DNA of 64,000 nucleotides, taken from contig JALQPE010001715.1 of the NCBI GenBank assembly GCA_030407315.1, positions 25,559 through 89,558 of the forward strand, given 5' to 3'. Shown here one piece after another: positions 1 through 10,660 of the stretch. The position numbers were made by a program, and so were the translations under genes. This stretch comes from Asparagopsis taxiformis (taxonomy: Eukaryota; Rhodophyta; Florideophyceae; Bonnemaisoniales; Bonnemaisoniaceae). The number at the start of each line of letters is the position of its first letter. The first letter of the stretch is position 1. Below the pieces are notes generated by a model that was given only the letters and a program-made list of their open reading frames with translations, was not told the DNA's origin and ran no database searches.

Positions 1-1805
1 ATATTTTGCACCGTGGCTCCGAGCTCCAGGCCGCATACGACCGCCTTCAATTCAGATTACCTGGTGCTGCGCATCGGGGTTTGACAGGTGTCGGAACAAG
101 ACAAATCCTCCCACTTTGTGTTTGTTTGATTTCTGCCACAAACGAGAGGCAATCAGGGTCTCTGTTCACATAGAGAAGGATTTAATATATGCGCTCATTG
201 CCGTCGTAGATGCTTTTAACAATGGCCAGTACGTTACTCTCGGCCGCCGCCGGGTACGGTCGGACTGAAAGATCGGGGAGATGTGTGGAGAGTGGTGTTT
301 GGATAGAGACGCACGTTGCGATGGATGGAAGGTGATGATTTCATGCTGAAGCGATGGGAGATGGATGGATATGGTTGGATGAAATCTAGTACTCCGAAGG
401 AGGCCTTTTCTCGAGGAAGAGGCATTATATTCTCACAAAGCATGTAGATACTGGTTTCCAGTTTGGTATGCTATTGTAGCTCAATTCACATCTTATCTAC
501 ACGTACGTATGGAGAGAGATCCAAGTGTGCGTGGCACAAGTCCAATGGTGAAACAACGCAGTATGAAACTACCACAGATAAGGCGGCGTACAAAAGCCTC
601 GACTCAAGGCAGCTCTCAGGCTTTCGTGAGCACCGACTTCGTTCCACCAAGATGTTGCGGAAATATGTGCTGGTCTAACTTGATACGACCATTGGACAGT
701 TTTGCTCTCTAAGCAATGAGCGAAAAATCAATGATTGCGCGTGTCGTCGGTACGGTCTTGTAATGTTGGCTCAACCAATAACATCTAACGTTGAGTTATC
801 CACCCTCTGCCGTGTCGCGTCGTAAATTTGCACAGAAAATTTGTTTCAAATCTTTGCTCCAATTATCAGCTCAAATACGGCATTGATCTCCAGCTTCATC
901 TGGACAGAAACACCGATCGCGCGATGTCTGTCTCAGATAAACCGCCGTCAAACGCCATGCGGAAAGTTTCATCGCTTCCCGTTGCGACTGAATCTGCAAA
1001 CGCCACACAACAATTTGCCCTTTCCGCGTCCGGAACGAACGCCGAGTACATGTCGCCAGGTTCCTGATCAACTGGATCGATGGAGCTTGCTCTGCAGGAG
1101 AGCAGGACAGGCGGTTTGTTATGCCTGGACAATTTCCATACCGATCTCCCTTCTTGAGTGCAAAATTATGAGTCTAGAAATTGACCTGCATCGGCTGCTG
1201 TATCACATCTGTGCTAAGGATTGATGATACCCGTACCGCTGAGAAATTGCAGCTCTGGTAACGTGGGGATGATGTGCTGAACACGCAGAACGCTGATCCA
1301 TAACGGGACTGCTTCATAGGCATAGTACGGAATGTATTGAGACAGCCCAAGCGAATTCAGGAGGGAGCACCAGGGCAGTGCGCGGTGACTCAGCAGATAC
1401 CAGTGGTGAGTGGTCTAAATGGGGCTACACACGAGTTTGTCAATGAACAGTCTATTTTAGTTTGGAAATGTGTCGGATGGATGGTATGTTGTAAATGTCG
1501 ACAGATTTGAGGAAGCGATAGAAGCAATCAGCACCGTGTAGTTGCATCAAGGCTTTAGTGGCCATTGCTAGAGAACTTTCTCCAATGCCATTATTGCAGG
1601 ATAGGCAGAAAACCCGGCCGGCTTCGAGATTGAAGAATTCATTGCGCAGATTGAATGAATGCAATTGACGGAGAATGCAGAAGTATACAATGGTATCGTT
1701 TTGGAGGGTGACGTAGGGGAAACATGTTGGGCTTGTTGGAAATGCTGAGAGCGATGATGAGATCCAGTCGTTTCCGTCGTAGATGGCGGTGCTTATTTTC
1801 TGCAC
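1..1805 (-). pseudogene. Decayed or multi-exon gene shared by elements 1 and 2
   Basis: I do not recognise this gene. On the minus strand three protein-like stretches follow one another: 1805-1452 (117 codons without an in-frame ATG at the start, containing IYDGNDWISSSLS), about 1132-870 (DPVDQEPGDMYSAFVPDAER) and about 230-120 (IYDGNERIY then DPDCLSFVAE). The motif IYDGN[DE] occurs in the first and third, which suggests an internal duplication or two related exons. The same blocks occur in element 2 at 40594-42288 on the plus strand, with scattered substitutions and at least one new stop, so the gene is ancestral to both copies and is not under strong constraint now. Homology between the copies ends near position 112. 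Whether it was spliced cannot be decided here. Confidence 0.35.
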
Positions 1806-2045
1806 GGCTAGCTTGTCTGCTGGGCGACTGGGCGGTATTGGCGTACGATGAAGCGGAACTGGTGGTGTTTAAATGACATTTTTTGTTTGGAGATGGATGT
1901 ATGTGTGCGACTAGAATGTAGTAAGAGGATGAAATTGTTTATGTTTGATGGGCGTCGCATGTTAGGGGACTTTATGTCGTGTGGGGCAATAATGTCTCAA
2001 GTATTTGAAGCAGACAGCAATCGCTTGAGCACATATAGACGTCCG

Positions 2046-4262
2046 ATGAATGACCAGCGCAATTGCATTGCTGGCGAGCCCAGAAATTCTAAAATTTCAG
2101 TCAGAAAAAAATGCAAAAATACATCGATTTGGGCGGTCAAAAGTGCCGTACGGCACACCCCCATCTCAAAAACATGTTCACATGTGCATGTTTTTGAGAA
2201 TAGCCCAAAAAATAAAGCAATTCAGGACGTCCGCCGGACATAGGCTTGATTCTAATTTGGCCACAACGGCCCCAGAGGCTACCAAGCGCCCCGAGCGGCC
2301 CCTCCCCGCTCACTTACCCACTCACGCCCATCTTGCAGAAACGTTCCTGCTGGCCTCATCCATGCCTTCACATCCACATCATAATCCTCTGCTGAGCTGT
2401 TCACCTTGGACGCTCACTGGAAGTACTCGTCTTCGACGTCCGCCAATGCAGGACAACACCATGAATACTAAACACACCGTGGATCTCAGTCATCAACGGT
2501 GGGCGTCCTTTAAATGACTGCTATAGAACCATTGCCCAAAGCCCTCTAGTTTGGACGCTCAGCCAACAGCGATTGCTGCTCTACCTCCTTGGTCGTTCTC
2601 CGATGCATGTAAATGCGTCAAAGTACGACCGATGGGGCAGTCCAAACTTTTTGCACCAGTGCACGCCTAGGGATACCACAAGGTTCGTCATACACACACA
2701 AACACACAAACAACCACGCACTGCAGCACCCAACTTTCGCATGCGTCAGTGATGTGCTGCTGCAGTGTGTATGCGCCGTGCGGTAGCAAGATTTCCATGC
2801 TTGCAGCCATTCACATCCAGACATCCAGCCGCCGACCAGGGAAGCCGTTTGCAGCCGATTCCCTCTTGTCTGCATGGCATCTCGGTGCTCTCAACACTTG
2901 CTTAGTTGCTGCGATGCGAGCAAATGTGCAGCACTCGCCTAGCTTGAAATGGACGTCCAGTGGAAGTCCGGCTCGGTTACATTGCTGGTCAGCCCTGAAA
3001 TTCTAAAATGTTGGGCTGAGAAATAGCTGCAAAACTGTATCCATGTGCAATACTCGACCAACCTGAAATGGACGTCCGGTGAATGTCCAGCTCAATTGCA
3101 TTGCTGGCGAGCCCAGAAATTCTAAAATTTCAGTCAGAAAAAAAATGCAAAAATACATCGATTTGGGCGGTCGAAAGTGCCGTACGGCACACCCCCATCT
3201 CAAAAACATGTTCACATGTGCATGTTTTTGAGAATGGCTCAAAATTCAACTCAAATCAAGGTGTCTAATCTGGCCACAACGGCCCCAGAAGAAGCCATCC
3301 GACGCCCCGAGCGGGGCCATCGCTGGCTTCTGTAAGCATCAACTGTAAGCAAAGCCACATCTCACGAAGGATCGATTCCAGGCTCAGGCTCAATACGCCA
3401 GGGCAAAGTTTTGGTCCTTGTTTCGACATGCTCCCACCCCACTTTCTCACGACAAACACTACTCATCCATCGTGCTGCACATACTACGTGCACTTCGTAT
3501 GAGCAGTGGGCCCGCCTGCGTGGTTGCTGTAATGCGTGGATGTGAGCAGCACACGAACAACCCAGAATGGACGTCTGGTGGATGTCCGGCTTAATTACAT
3601 TGCTGGCTAGCCCAGAAATTCTAAAATTTCGGGCAGAAAAAATTGTGAAAAATCAACGATTTGGGCGGGTCGATTGTGCCGTACGGCACACCCCCATCTC
3701 AAAAACATGTTCACATGTGCATGTTTTTGAGAATAGCCCAAATTTTAATTCAAATCAGGGTGTCTAATTTGGCCACAACGGCCCCAGGAACCGGCCGCCG
3801 CCCCGAGTGGGGCCATCACTGGCTTCTGTAAGCACTAACTGTGAGGCTAAATGGCGCCGAAAGATGGGTCGATTCCAGGCTTTAAGCCTAAGTTATGCTA
3901 GGGAGAAATCTTCTTCCGTGTTTCATAATGGTCCCGCCTTACTCCCTCAACACAAACACTACTCACCCATCACGTTACTCATATTCCGTGCACTTTGTAT
4001 TAGTAGTGAGCCCGCTGGCTTAGTTTCTGCAATGCGTCGATGTAGGCAGCACACGATCAACCTGAAATGGACGTCCGGTGGATGTCCAGCTCGATTGCAC
4101 TGCTGGCCAGCCCAGAAATTCTAAAATTTCGGGCACAAAAAATCTTGCAAAAATCAACGATTTGGGCGGGTCGATTGTGCCGTACGGCACACCCCCATCT
4201 CAAAAACATGTTCACATGTGCATGTTTTTGAGAATAGCCCAAATTTTAACTCAAATCAGGGT
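2046..4262 (+). repeat. Cluster of palindrome-rich units in element 1 (left of cargo)
   Basis: Units lie at about 2046-2275, 3062-3288, 3561-3787 and 4062-4262; a partial unit is at 2943-3022. A full unit contains, in order, GGACGTCC, the near-palindrome GAAATTCTAAAATTTC, the perfect 14-bp palindrome GTGCCGTACGGCAC, a hairpin with 14-bp arms (TTCTCAAAAACATG and its complement) around a 10-nt loop, GGCC-ACAAC-GGCC, and a GCCCCG/CGGGGC hairpin. The last unit breaks off at GTGTT just before the cargo gene. Spacer 2280-2940 matches element 2 but I see no gene in it. Confidence 0.85.
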
Positions 4263-4607
4263 GTTCCCCGGATAAAGGGGTGCTCGCAGCCGCCCCAAAA
4301 GCCGCCTAGCTTGACAGCTGTAATTTTAACACATTACACATCAAGGACACTGCCTGCTTCACGCCACCTCGTCAGGTTTCGAGAGCCCGACTCGGGCCCG
4401 TTCCGAACGGACACTCACATCTCGATTGCCTGTCTTGCATTCCAGCGGTCACGATAGGTGTGTACCTAACAAAATTTCGGTTGTATTGTGTTATTATTTC
4501 CAGCGATTGGCGTTCACGACCATTCTTCAAGCAACGTGAAACCTACCATCCACATCACTCGAATACGTCAACGTCAACCATCTCTTTTACTTTCCAACTC
4601 AACAACC
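4263..4607 (+). promoter_or_regulatory. Upstream region of the cargo gene
   Basis: This non-repeat stretch begins where the fourth palindrome unit is cut off and ends at the ATG of the ParB-dioxygenase gene. It presumably holds its promoter and 5' leader. The start context AACAACCATGG fits a good eukaryotic initiation site. I see no clear TATA box. Confidence 0.3.
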
Positions 4608-7600
4608 ATGGCGGATACGCATTTCAGCAGTTTGTTTTCAACGGTTTGCGGCGATCAAGTGAGCGCGTCAGCGGAGTCGCGCGGACTCAAGCGCGGTGTC
4701 GATGTCGACTTGTTTGCGGACGTGGACGGTGCGGCTGTGCATATTGGGACGGCTTCGGTGAGCACTGCTGGTGGCGATGTTGGCCTTCCGCGCACGCTGC
4801 ACAACCACAAGCTGCCGGAAACCGACGAGGCCGACTACATCGTCGTGCGCAACATTGCGACTAAGGACAAGTTCAAGGACCTCCCGTTCCCGTACATGTT
4901 TGATGGCGCCGAGGGACCGCCGGAGACGATGGGTGGAGCATACGCCGCGGCGTTTTACCCTTGGGATACTCGGATGATGCGCCCCGCTGCGGAGGATGGC
5001 CCTAGCGACATTCGTACCCCTGCTGCAGCGTCAAACTTCAACGCAGCGACGAACCAGGCCAGCTCGGGACGGATGCCCAGTACCGGTCCGGCAGGCGAAA
5101 TCACTGGTTCGGGGGGTACGAAGCATCCAGCACGCTCCGTCCCGGTTTCGGGAGGCACGAAGCGCCCTGCTCGCTCTGCAAGACCCTCCAGTGGAGGCAC
5201 GAAGCACCCTGCTCGCTCCAACGTCACCGAAGCTACTACGCAGGACGTAACCGAAGTGGACGACGAACCGGAGGTGGCGGAAAGCATTCGTGAGCAGCAG
5301 GGGACGCAAATTACGGTGCCCAAGTTTGTGACGTCGGATTACGTCGGAGAAGGAGCGACTGTGTTGGTGAGGCAGCTAGTGGAACCGGCCGTGACCCTTC
5401 GGGATGTGAAAGAAGACCACGTGGAGGACCTGCGCAACAATATGTTGGCTGTGGGGTATGTGAGCTCTTCGCGTATCACTGTGACGGTGCTGAGGTCGCA
5501 GAACACGCATCTGTCCGCCGACACGCGTCTGTTCCAGAATGGCAAATTCCATGCCAATGCGAACGTGACCGTGATCGACGGACTGCATCGTCTCAATGCT
5601 ATGCATAGCATTGCCGATGACTTCACGCGCCTCACCCGTATGCACAGAACCAAGCTGCCACAGGACGCAAACCGCTTGCGCTGGGTTACTCAGCCTCTGG
5701 ATGTGTACTACCTTCGCCGCAAGGACGACAGTGATCTTCAGCCTCATGAGATCATCCACAAGAGTGCAGAGTCGAACCATACGACTGGGACGCAACTGAC
5801 GGAGCGCTCCCTGGTTCGAATCTTGTCGTCCATCCAGCAGTTCATCCGTACGATTGCTGTTGCAAATAACGTGGAAAACGCTGGCGACTTGCGTGAGTCT
5901 GATGTCATCCGAACATTGTTCGAGGCGCAGTTCATGGGGATGATGAATTCAACGAACACGGCCCGGCGGTGGACGCGTTTGGCTATAGCAACGCTGAAGC
6001 ATCCTGTTCTCGACGAAGTGTTGCGTGAGCTGAACAATTCCGAGCGCCGCAACGAGATTGGGATAACGCACCTGGACCACAAGATAGTGCGCGAGTTGCT
6101 GGAAGAAAACTTTGTCTTCGTCTTGCGTGGTCTTTCGGAGTACTTGAACCCTGCTCATGGTGGACGTCCGGATGGACGCTTTGACGTGAACGACTTCTAT
6201 ACATACGTCCGTCGCGTGACTGCAATAGCAAATTCTCTGTACGCTGCGTATGGGCGCCCAAAGAGTATTATGCGCAAGTCATTTCTGAGCACAGAGATGG
6301 CAATTGGGTCGGTTAAGCAGCCGAAGGAGTTGCAATGGCATCTCACCAATGCCATTGCAATGTATAGAGGGGACGACCGGAGCAGTGAGGTTCGAATGCG
6401 ACGGAGAACCACGCGTTTACAGGATTTGGAAACCAACTTGAAAGAGTTTTTCAATCCGACATTGAAGAAGAAGACTAAGGCTCGACGCAAACGCCGCCCT
6501 TCTGCTGCCAATGTGAGACTCACTCACAAGAAGCAGCGGAATGTCGAACATGAGCCTGCTTCGCATGGCATCCGCCGCCGTTCACAGCGACTTCGCTCGA
6601 CGGGGAGCACACGCCTCGAGGAAGAAGAGCCGGTTGTGGTACAACAATCCGCCGGGGAAGAAGAGCAGGCCGTTGTTGATAAACCCACCGATCAACAACA
6701 AGCCACTGCTTCCGGTGATGAGGTTGACGAAGACTCCGCCCGTTCCCCCGATTCTGCCGTTGAGATTGTCCCCCAAGATAACCAACGTGCTGGTGCGACT
6801 CCCTCCAACCAAGAATCTGTCCATACCGCTTCGGACGAGGAAGACAAACAGGGTGCAGACGTGGGCCAAGTCGAAAGCAAGGGGGTCCGCGAAGTGACAA
6901 TTACATTCACTGTTCCGGAAGGAGTGGAAGTCGATGAAGACGGTTACATCGTTCGTGACTCTCCTTCTGAACACGACCTCCTGTTCGACGACCGGATGCC
7001 ATCTCTTCCCGACGATTTCGAAGTCAAAGACCGAGCTGAAGGGCATCATCTGGCGCAGCGTCCCGCGGACGTCATCGCATCGGTGAGGGTTGGCTGTCTG
7101 CCCCCGATTGAGCTCAGGTTGTTATTGGAGAGTGTGGAAATCGATGAGGAGGGCAGAGAGGTGAGGTATTTGAAACAAGTGGCGATGGACCCTGTGTTTG
7201 AGGGGCTGCATATTCCGGAACAACATCGGGCTCGTCATCTTGTTTTCGAGATCGACACCATCTATCCGATGTTTTTCGCAGCGTGGAAGATGGCTGCCAA
7301 GGCGATGTGTGAGCCTACATCGACGTTTCTACCCTCGAGGCTGGACTTCGCCCAGGTTGCGCGAATGTCTACAAGCTGGAAGGATTCGTATGAGGCCGGC
7401 ACTGGTATGGCGTACTTCCACAATTGCCGAACGGAAATCAACGAGCGAGGGTATACGGTGATGCACAATTTCGCGGATGTAAGCTACCTCGATGCGTCGG
7501 ACAAGTTCCCATTTGACTTGGGTCTCATGGAAGAAATTCCTAACCAGGAATTGTTTCGGTACTTTTTGGGAACGTGGGAGGGGGAGGAGGTGCACAAGGA

Positions 7601-8570
7601 CCCTGGGAACCGGCAGCTGTGGAGTCCCATTGTCAATACTGGGGACGATGAAACAGATGAGAAGAACCGGAATGAGGGGAGGGCTCGCTTCACGTCTACG
7701 CGCCACTGCCTGGTTGACTATGCCGAGAACGATGAGACGCATATCGACCGGTTCAAGTTTGTGACGCGGCGAGCCCTGCTGGATGTGTGGTTGGGAATCC
7801 TTGTCCGGCTGATAGGGCTGGAGGAGTGCGGTTTACCGGGAGAAAAACTTGTCATGCCGGCATCTGGGGGACGGTTTTTGATAACGGGAAAGGGGTGTCC
7901 TCGGCAGGTCCCACACAATGATTTCCCTGTTCCTCCTCGCGACCGCAAAGATCAACTTCCGGGTTACTTTGTTATTGCCAACGGAGATGACCCATTCCCT
8001 ATCTGGGTGTGTCCAGGGTCCCACAAGTACGTCTTTTCCAAAGCGCTGGAATTAGATATGTACGCCAAGACGATGAAGCTGAAGAAGGTAATCGTTCCGC
8101 CACGTTCAGTCTTCATCGGTCACGGCCATGTACAACATGCCGGGGCAGGGCATGTCGACAGAGTTGTGTCACACACGACAACGAGGTATCACACGTATTT
8201 CAGGAATGCGTCGTATCCGATTCCCGACAATGTTTCGTTTGGTTTCATCAGGCGGTTGGGATTCGAAGAAGAAGTAATCGCCAATGCTCCGCGCCGGTCT
8301 GCCAGGCAAAGTCAACCGGCACCTGTCAATGTTCGCCACAAGACAGTTGTTCCCATCCCGGTCAAGAAAGATCGTAGGCCGAAGACAGGGCAACTCGGAA
8401 TCATGCGGATGAAGACGACAGAAGCTCCCAAGAAGAGAACCCTCACACCGGGTCAAAAATTCTTCTTGAGCTATTCAACTCCACAGTTGCCGATAACGCC
8501 TAACGCTATTCTGCCGGGAGATCCTGAATATAGTGAGGACGAAGAGGAAGAACAATTTTCCGACGGCTAG
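4608..8570 (+). CDS. ParB-like / 2-oxoglutarate-Fe(II) dioxygenase-like fusion protein (1320 aa)
   Basis: Single uninterrupted frame; start chosen at 4608 because of its strong context and because the reading upstream lacks protein character. Visible order: three copies of SGGTK[HR]PARS (about residues 168-204); a ParB/sulfiredoxin-like region (about 255-410) with VIDGLHRLNA at 322-331, matching the IDGxHR motif of that fold; a helical region; a lysine/arginine-rich putative nuclear signal (about 620-645); an acidic linker; and a C-terminal double-stranded beta-helix candidate with H1103-x-D1105, PGSHK, H1177 and R1193, the spacing expected for Fe(II) and 2-oxoglutarate ligands in phytanoyl-dioxygenase-like enzymes. 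The last 15 residues are strongly acidic. Flanked by palindrome units on both sides and absent from element 2. Inference: a nuclear DNA- or protein-modifying cargo. Substrate unknown; a TET/JBP-like base oxidase is possible but not shown. Confidence 0.7.
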   Translation: MADTHFSSLFSTVCGDQVSASAESRGLKRGVDVDLFADVDGAAVHIGTASVSTAGGDVGLPRTLHNHKLPETDEADYIVVRNIATKDKFKDLPFPYMFDGAEGPPETMGGAYAAAFYPWDTRMMRPAAEDGPSDIRTPAAASNFNAATNQASSGRMPSTGPAGEITGSGGTKHPARSVPVSGGTKRPARSARPSSGGTKHPARSNVTEATTQDVTEVDDEPEVAESIREQQGTQITVPKFVTSDYVGEGATVLVRQLVEPAVTLRDVKEDHVEDLRNNMLAVGYVSSSRITVTVLRSQNTHLSADTRLFQNGKFHANANVTVIDGLHRLNAMHSIADDFTRLTRMHRTKLPQDANRLRWVTQPLDVYYLRRKDDSDLQPHEIIHKSAESNHTTGTQLTERSLVRILSSIQQFIRTIAVANNVENAGDLRESDVIRTLFEAQFMGMMNSTNTARRWTRLAIATLKHPVLDEVLRELNNSERRNEIGITHLDHKIVRELLEENFVFVLRGLSEYLNPAHGGRPDGRFDVNDFYTYVRRVTAIANSLYAAYGRPKSIMRKSFLSTEMAIGSVKQPKELQWHLTNAIAMYRGDDRSSEVRMRRRTTRLQDLETNLKEFFNPTLKKKTKARRKRRPSAANVRLTHKKQRNVEHEPASHGIRRRSQRLRSTGSTRLEEEEPVVVQQSAGEEEQAVVDKPTDQQQATASGDEVDEDSARSPDSAVEIVPQDNQRAGATPSNQESVHTASDEEDKQGADVGQVESKGVREVTITFTVPEGVEVDEDGYIVRDSPSEHDLLFDDRMPSLPDDFEVKDRAEGHHLAQRPADVIASVRVGCLPPIELRLLLESVEIDEEGREVRYLKQVAMDPVFEGLHIPEQHRARHLVFEIDTIYPMFFAAWKMAAKAMCEPTSTFLPSRLDFAQVARMSTSWKDSYEAGTGMAYFHNCRTEINERGYTVMHNFADVSYLDASDKFPFDLGLMEEIPNQELFRYFLGTWEGEEVHKDPGNRQLWSPIVNTGDDETDEKNRNEGRARFTSTRHCLVDYAENDETHIDRFKFVTRRALLDVWLGILVRLIGLEECGLPGEKLVMPASGGRFLITGKGCPRQVPHNDFPVPPRDRKDQLPGYFVIANGDDPFPIWVCPGSHKYVFSKALELDMYAKTMKLKKVIVPPRSVFIGHGHVQHAGAGHVDRVVSHTTTRYHTYFRNASYPIPDNVSFGFIRRLGFEEEVIANAPRRSARQSQPAPVNVRHKTVVPIPVKKDRRPKTGQLGIMRMKTTEAPKKRTLTPGQKFFLSYSTPQLPITPNAILPGDPEYSEDEEEEQFSDG

Positions 8571-8849
8571 ATAGCTTAACAACTACTACTTTGGTAAACA
8601 ATTATCGAGAATATAATCATCTCCTTTATCACTTCCAATCTATGAACCTAGTATAATGTACTTCCGTTCCATGCTTTCAAACTAGATTGTCCATTCCCTC
8701 GTGGGTTGGAGCATGATTTCCAGGACGATTCCCTCACATCTCTAGACTCGATGGTCTATGGTAGAAATAGCAGAACAATTGGGTTTGTACGTGCTTCATC
8801 GCCTACTTGCTTCCGGTAATGGGTGGACGTGCACGATACACGATCAACC
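8571..8849. other. 3' flank of the cargo gene
   Basis: No gene seen. Presumed 3' untranslated and termination region; AT-rich stretches near 8610-8660 could hold polyadenylation signals, but no canonical AATAAA is visible. Confidence 0.3.
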
Positions 8850-9868
8850 TGAAATGGACGTCCGGTGGATGTCCAGCTCAGATGCATTGCTGGCCAGCCC
8901 AGAAACTCTACAATTCAGGGCAGAAAAAAATATTGCAAAAAACATCGATTTGGGCGGTCGATTGTGCCGTACGGCACACCCCCATCTCAAAAACATGTTC
9001 ACATGTGCATGTTTTTGAGAATAGCCCAAATTTTAATTCAAATCAGGGTGTCTAATTTGGCCACAACGGCCCCAGGAACCGGCCGCCGCCCCGAGCGGGG
9101 CCATCACTGGCTTCTGTAAGCACTAACTGTAAGCCAAAATCGCGTCTTACGAAGGTTCGATTCCAGGCTTGAAGCCTAAGTTATGCTTGGGTGACATCTT
9201 TTTCCCTGTTTCATCATGGTCCCGCCTTACTCCCTCAACACAAACACTACTCACCTATCACGTTACTCATATTCCGTGTACTTTGTATTAGTAGTGAACC
9301 CGCTGGCTTAGTTTCTGCAATGCGTGGATGTAGGCAGCACACGACCAACCTGAAATGGACGTCCGGTGGATGTCCAGCTCAGATGCACTGCTGGCCAGCC
9401 CAGAAATTCTAAAATTTCGGGCACAAAAAATCTTGCAAAAATCAACGATTTGGGCGGTCGATTGTGCCGTACGGCACACCCCCATCTCAAAAACATGTTC
9501 ACATGTGCATGTTTTTGAGAATAGCCCAAATTTTAATTCAAATCAGGGTGTCTAATTTGGCCACAACGGCCCCAGGAACCGACCGCCGGCCCCGATCGGG
9601 GGCTATCACTGGCGTCTGTAAGCACCAACTGTAAGCCGGAGCCGGCTGCCGCCCCGATCGGGGCTATCACTGGCTTCTATTAGCACCAACTGTAAGCCAA
9701 AATCGCGTCTCACGAAGGGTCGATTTCAGGCTCAACACGTCAGGGAAAGGTCTTGGTCCTTGTTTCATCATGGTCCCGCCCCACCCTCTCGCGACCAACC
9801 TGAAATGGACGTCCGGTGGATGTCCAGCTCGATTGCATTGCTGGCCAGCCCAGAAATTCTAAAATTTC
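8850..9868 (+). repeat. Cluster of palindrome-rich units in element 1 (right of cargo)
   Basis: Units at about 8850-9074 and 9351-9574, and a truncated one at 9801-9868 that keeps only the GGACGTCC and GAAATTCTAAAATTTC parts. Between 9580 and 9700 the GC hairpin is present twice in the form CCCCGATCGGGG. The truncated unit and everything to its right up to 11515 align with the L side of element 2. Confidence 0.85.
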
Positions 9869-10219
9869 CGAAAAATCAATTTGGTGGCCCAGCATCTCCT
9901 GTGCCGAAAATTCCCGCACTCACTTCTGATATACGTCTAGACTTGTTTCCCACTTGTACGCATCAGGGAAGGCGTCACGGAAGGTTGACACTACGCTACT
10001 TGTGTACCGCGTCGTCTGAAATAGCGAGTAGTGTTTGTTGTATAGTTGTGGAGTATGCGTCTAGTGGTTTGTAAAGCTTGCAGAACGGGATAGGGATGTG
10101 GGTGGCCCTATTTTATGAATACATGAGTACCAATATTCAGGGTTGACAAAGCGGAAAGGCATAGGCTCATACATGTTTGAGATTGCATAGTAGAGAAAAT
10201 ATTTTCATCGAAATTTACA

Positions 10220-10660
10220 TGGAGCTGATGGAGGTTTTAAGGATGAGGTATGAGAGGAAGAAAATTCTTCTGTGGTATGAGGATGTGTTCTGTGGGGGGA
10301 TGGAATCTTGGGATGGTACAGGGGGAGGTGGAAATGTACGGAGTGCGGGTTTAGAATGGATTGTGATTCGGAGAGGAGTGCCGACAAGCATATTATGGGG
10401 ATTGGGGAGACGCTGCGGGGTGTTGGGGTAGTGAGGGCGGAGGAGGTGTTTAGGTGGGACCGTAGGAGGGTGCGGTTGAAGGCGCCGAGAGGAGGGGTTT
10501 TTAGGAAAGTGAGGAGAAAGAAGGGGAGGGGGTGGCGTCTGTTCTGGCTGTGGTGAGTGGGGATGTGATGGAGAAGAAGGGGTTTATTGTATTTGGGGAG
10601 GGAGGGGAGTGGGAGGAAGGGTGCGAAGTGGGGGGTTGATATGTGTTTCAGAGCGGGGAG
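10220..10660 (+). pseudogene. Decayed L-end gene with zinc-finger-like motif (element 1 copy)
   Basis: The strand is strongly purine-rich. Joining plus-strand frames gives a protein-like series: MELMEVLRMRYERKKILLWY, then WKCTECGFRMDCDSERSADK followed by H, then VVRAEEVFRWDRRRVRL, then GVASVLAVVSGDVMEKKGFI. CTEC plus CDSERSADKH resembles a C2H2/C2HC zinc finger. The copy in element 2 (minus strand 38090-37650) keeps these motifs with few changes but needs the same frame changes and has an extra stop, so the gene is dead or interrupted in both. It is read toward the L terminus. Function unknown; an end-binding accessory protein is a guess. Confidence 0.35.

Noticed and set aside
828..1224. 127-codon plus-strand frame kept in both elements 1 and 2
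   Set aside because: Differences between copies change amino acids at most sites, and the opposite strand reads more like protein; not reported as a gene.
3083..4275. Recurring 60-65-codon frames (PISKTCSHVHVFEN...) within the palindrome units
   Set aside because: They are readings of the palindromes, occur on both strands, and have no independent start or constraint.
7833..8456. Several minus-strand frames across the dioxygenase region
   Set aside because: Shadows of the 1320-residue coding frame.
2046..9868. Regularly recurring palindromes as a CRISPR-like array
   Set aside because: Units are about 230 bp with spacers of 250-4600 bp that are themselves shared; a eukaryotic context and no cas genes.
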